Assembly (NCBI GenBank): GCA_030295235.1
Contig: AP026158.1
Coordinates: 186,001 to 250,000 of the forward strand
Reading direction: 5' to 3'
DNA from: Fistulifera solaris
Taxonomy: Eukaryota; Bacillariophyta; Bacillariophyceae; Naviculales; Stauroneidaceae
Length of the DNA stretch: 64,000 nt
Part shown: in pieces, positions 63,179 through 64,000 of the stretch
How the letters are laid out: each line of letters opens with the position of its first letter
How positions within the stretch are numbered: position 1 is the first letter of the stretch
Notes under the pieces: model-generated
Databases searched by the model: none
What the model saw: only the letters and a program-made list of their open reading frames with translations
Told to the model about the DNA's origin: nothing
Program-made: the position numbers and the translations under genes

Positions 63179-63539
63179 ATTCTCGCAGAATGAAAACGTA
63201 AGGAGGATGAGGATAAAAGGACGTTGATGGTTGATGGTGTTTTATGATGTCATCGTCGTCGTCGTCGTCGTTGCAGTTTTTGCTTTGCGTCTTGCGGTTT
63301 CGTTTCCCAAACGGTTTTTGCTGCGACAACTGCACCAGGTCGAATGCCCCGGTGCGACGCATCTTACTTACTATAACTTTGAGTGTACGATACGACAGCT
63401 CCAACGACAACGACCTGCAACAACAACAACAACAACAACAATAACAACAACGAGATCCCTTCACTATATTGTTGTTGTCATTCTTCACAGTATCTTACAA
63501 TTTTTTTTAATTAGCATCATCGCATCGTCTCAAACCATC
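63179..63539. promoter_or_regulatory. Divergent spacer, SENP8-like and NAD kinase genes
   Basis: 361 bases with a TCG trinucleotide run (63252-63270) and a CAA run (63419-63441). Apparent frames here are repeats of those triplets, not genes. It should contain the promoters of both genes. Confidence 0.4.
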
Positions 63540-64000
63540 ATGTCTTCCATTCTTTCTTCGACCAGTCATCATGTCCGAGGCAGCTCATTGGCCTTTCAAA
63601 ACATTTTGGTCGTCATTAAACAAACGGCCTTTGAAGAATATTCACAGGTAAGCTTGAGACGTTCATTTCGTTCTTCTACTATAAAAACTCATTCATTTCT
63701 TTCTTATTCACTACTTTTAGTTGAAATTACGAGGCCAAGCCCCGAAAGCTCTCCGTTGGTCACGTCTCGAACAACGATTCTTGCAACACAAACAATGTGT
63801 TACCGATTTATTAGAAATTTTACGACAACATGCCGTCCCGTTCAGTTGCGTCAATCGTGTCGAATTGGATCGACAACATTTGTCGGATATTGATTTGGTG
63901 ATTAGTGTGGGAGGCGATGGCACGTTGCTCAGTGCGGCGCATTTTCTCGATCACGGGACGATTCCTCTCTTGGGCATTAATTCTGATCCCAATATTCGGA
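63540..64000 (+). CDS. NAD kinase, 5' part, cut by the window end
   Basis: Phosphorylates NAD to NADP. Exon 1 63540-63647 (MSSILSSTSHHVRGSSLAFQ), intron 63648-63720 (73 bp, GTAAGC..TTTTAG), exon 2 from 63721, open to the end. LDRQHLSDIDLVISVGGDGT holds the GGDGT motif of ATP-NAD kinases, followed by LLSAAHFLDHGTIPLLGINS (usually GVNxGxxGFL; here Asn-Ser). FQNILVVIKQTAFEEY is the usual first strand. About 130 residues are visible; the NAD-binding NE/D block lies outside. The N-terminal 20 residues may be a short targeting sequence. Confidence 0.9.

Noticed and set aside
63244-63444. Reading frames in the TCG and CAA repeats
   Set aside because: They translate simple triplet repeats in the spacer between two real genes.
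1-64000. tRNA, rRNA, CRISPR, retroelement or transposase genes
   Set aside because: I scanned for reverse transcriptase, integrase and transposase motifs in the translations and for direct-repeat arrays and saw none; tRNA detection by eye is weak, so a missed tRNA is possible.

Overview
The window is nuclear DNA of a photosynthetic stramenopile, most likely a diatom. I infer this from short GT-AG introns (64-154 bp), densely packed genes on both strands, and several proteins that start with an ER-type signal peptide followed by a transit-peptide-like stretch, as complex plastids require (CtpA protease, PsbP-like protein, PAP/fibrillin, RelA/SpoT homologue, alpha/beta hydrolase). Two lineage-typical families also occur as local duplicates: CRAL-TRIO plus Cys/His-rich proteins, and LRR-like proteins. 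No rRNA, tRNA, CRISPR array, retroelement or transposase gene was recognised.

Layout, left to right. Thylakoid-lumen CtpA protease (0.5-2.95 kb). Two tandem CRAL-TRIO/Cys-rich genes and a third 3' fragment (3.5-8.5 kb). PsbP-like protein divergent from a SelM-like selenoprotein with an in-frame UGA, then a convergent Cu+-ATPase (8.7-13.7 kb). A Cys-rich surface protein, a GPI-type beta-propeller protein and a PAP/fibrillin (14.2-18.4 kb). Two convergent HMG-box paralogues flanking a TMCO4/DUF726 gene (19.4-24.9 kb). A gene-poor stretch with two inverted repeats (25-27.2 kb). A glucose/sorbosone-dehydrogenase-like surface protein, an unknown gene and an alpha/beta hydrolase (27.2-31.3 kb). Two tandem LRR-like genes, the second abutting a 5'-truncated pirin (31.8-36.1 kb). 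TauE/SafE permease (36.5 kb), cyclophilin-like (40 kb) and Nudix (41-42 kb) genes. A CaMK-like kinase with two cyclic-nucleotide-binding domains (42.7-45.1 kb), an ankyrin protein, a CDK10/11-like kinase, an M11 metalloprotease and a TrmB-like methyltransferase (45.7-52.1 kb). A decayed HMG box (52.4 kb), a RelA/SpoT homologue (53.6-56.6 kb) and a multi-pass membrane protein (56.7-59.5 kb). A DUF1989 protein divergent from a 1-Cys peroxiredoxin (60-62.4 kb), a SENP8-like protease, and the 5' part of an NAD kinase running off the end.

The genes do not form one pathway. Loose themes are plastid biology (CtpA, PsbP, PAP, RSH, hydrolase), redox (selenoprotein, peroxiredoxin, NAD kinase), and secreted or surface proteins with Pro/Thr-rich stalks and C-terminal anchors (beta-propeller, dehydrogenase, M11 protease).

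Over a dozen otherwise well-conserved genes appear broken by single-base shifts, and nearly all the shifts fall in short homopolymer runs. I read these as residual consensus errors of the assembly and annotate the genes as whole, naming the run each time. The most interesting biology is the membrane-anchored SelM-like selenoprotein; the 72-nt stop-free intron that splits the zinc-binding motif of the M11 protease; the 141-bp near-identical tract between the tandem CRAL-TRIO genes, which suggests gene conversion; and the kinase that combines two cyclic-nucleotide domains with an HGD in place of HRD.
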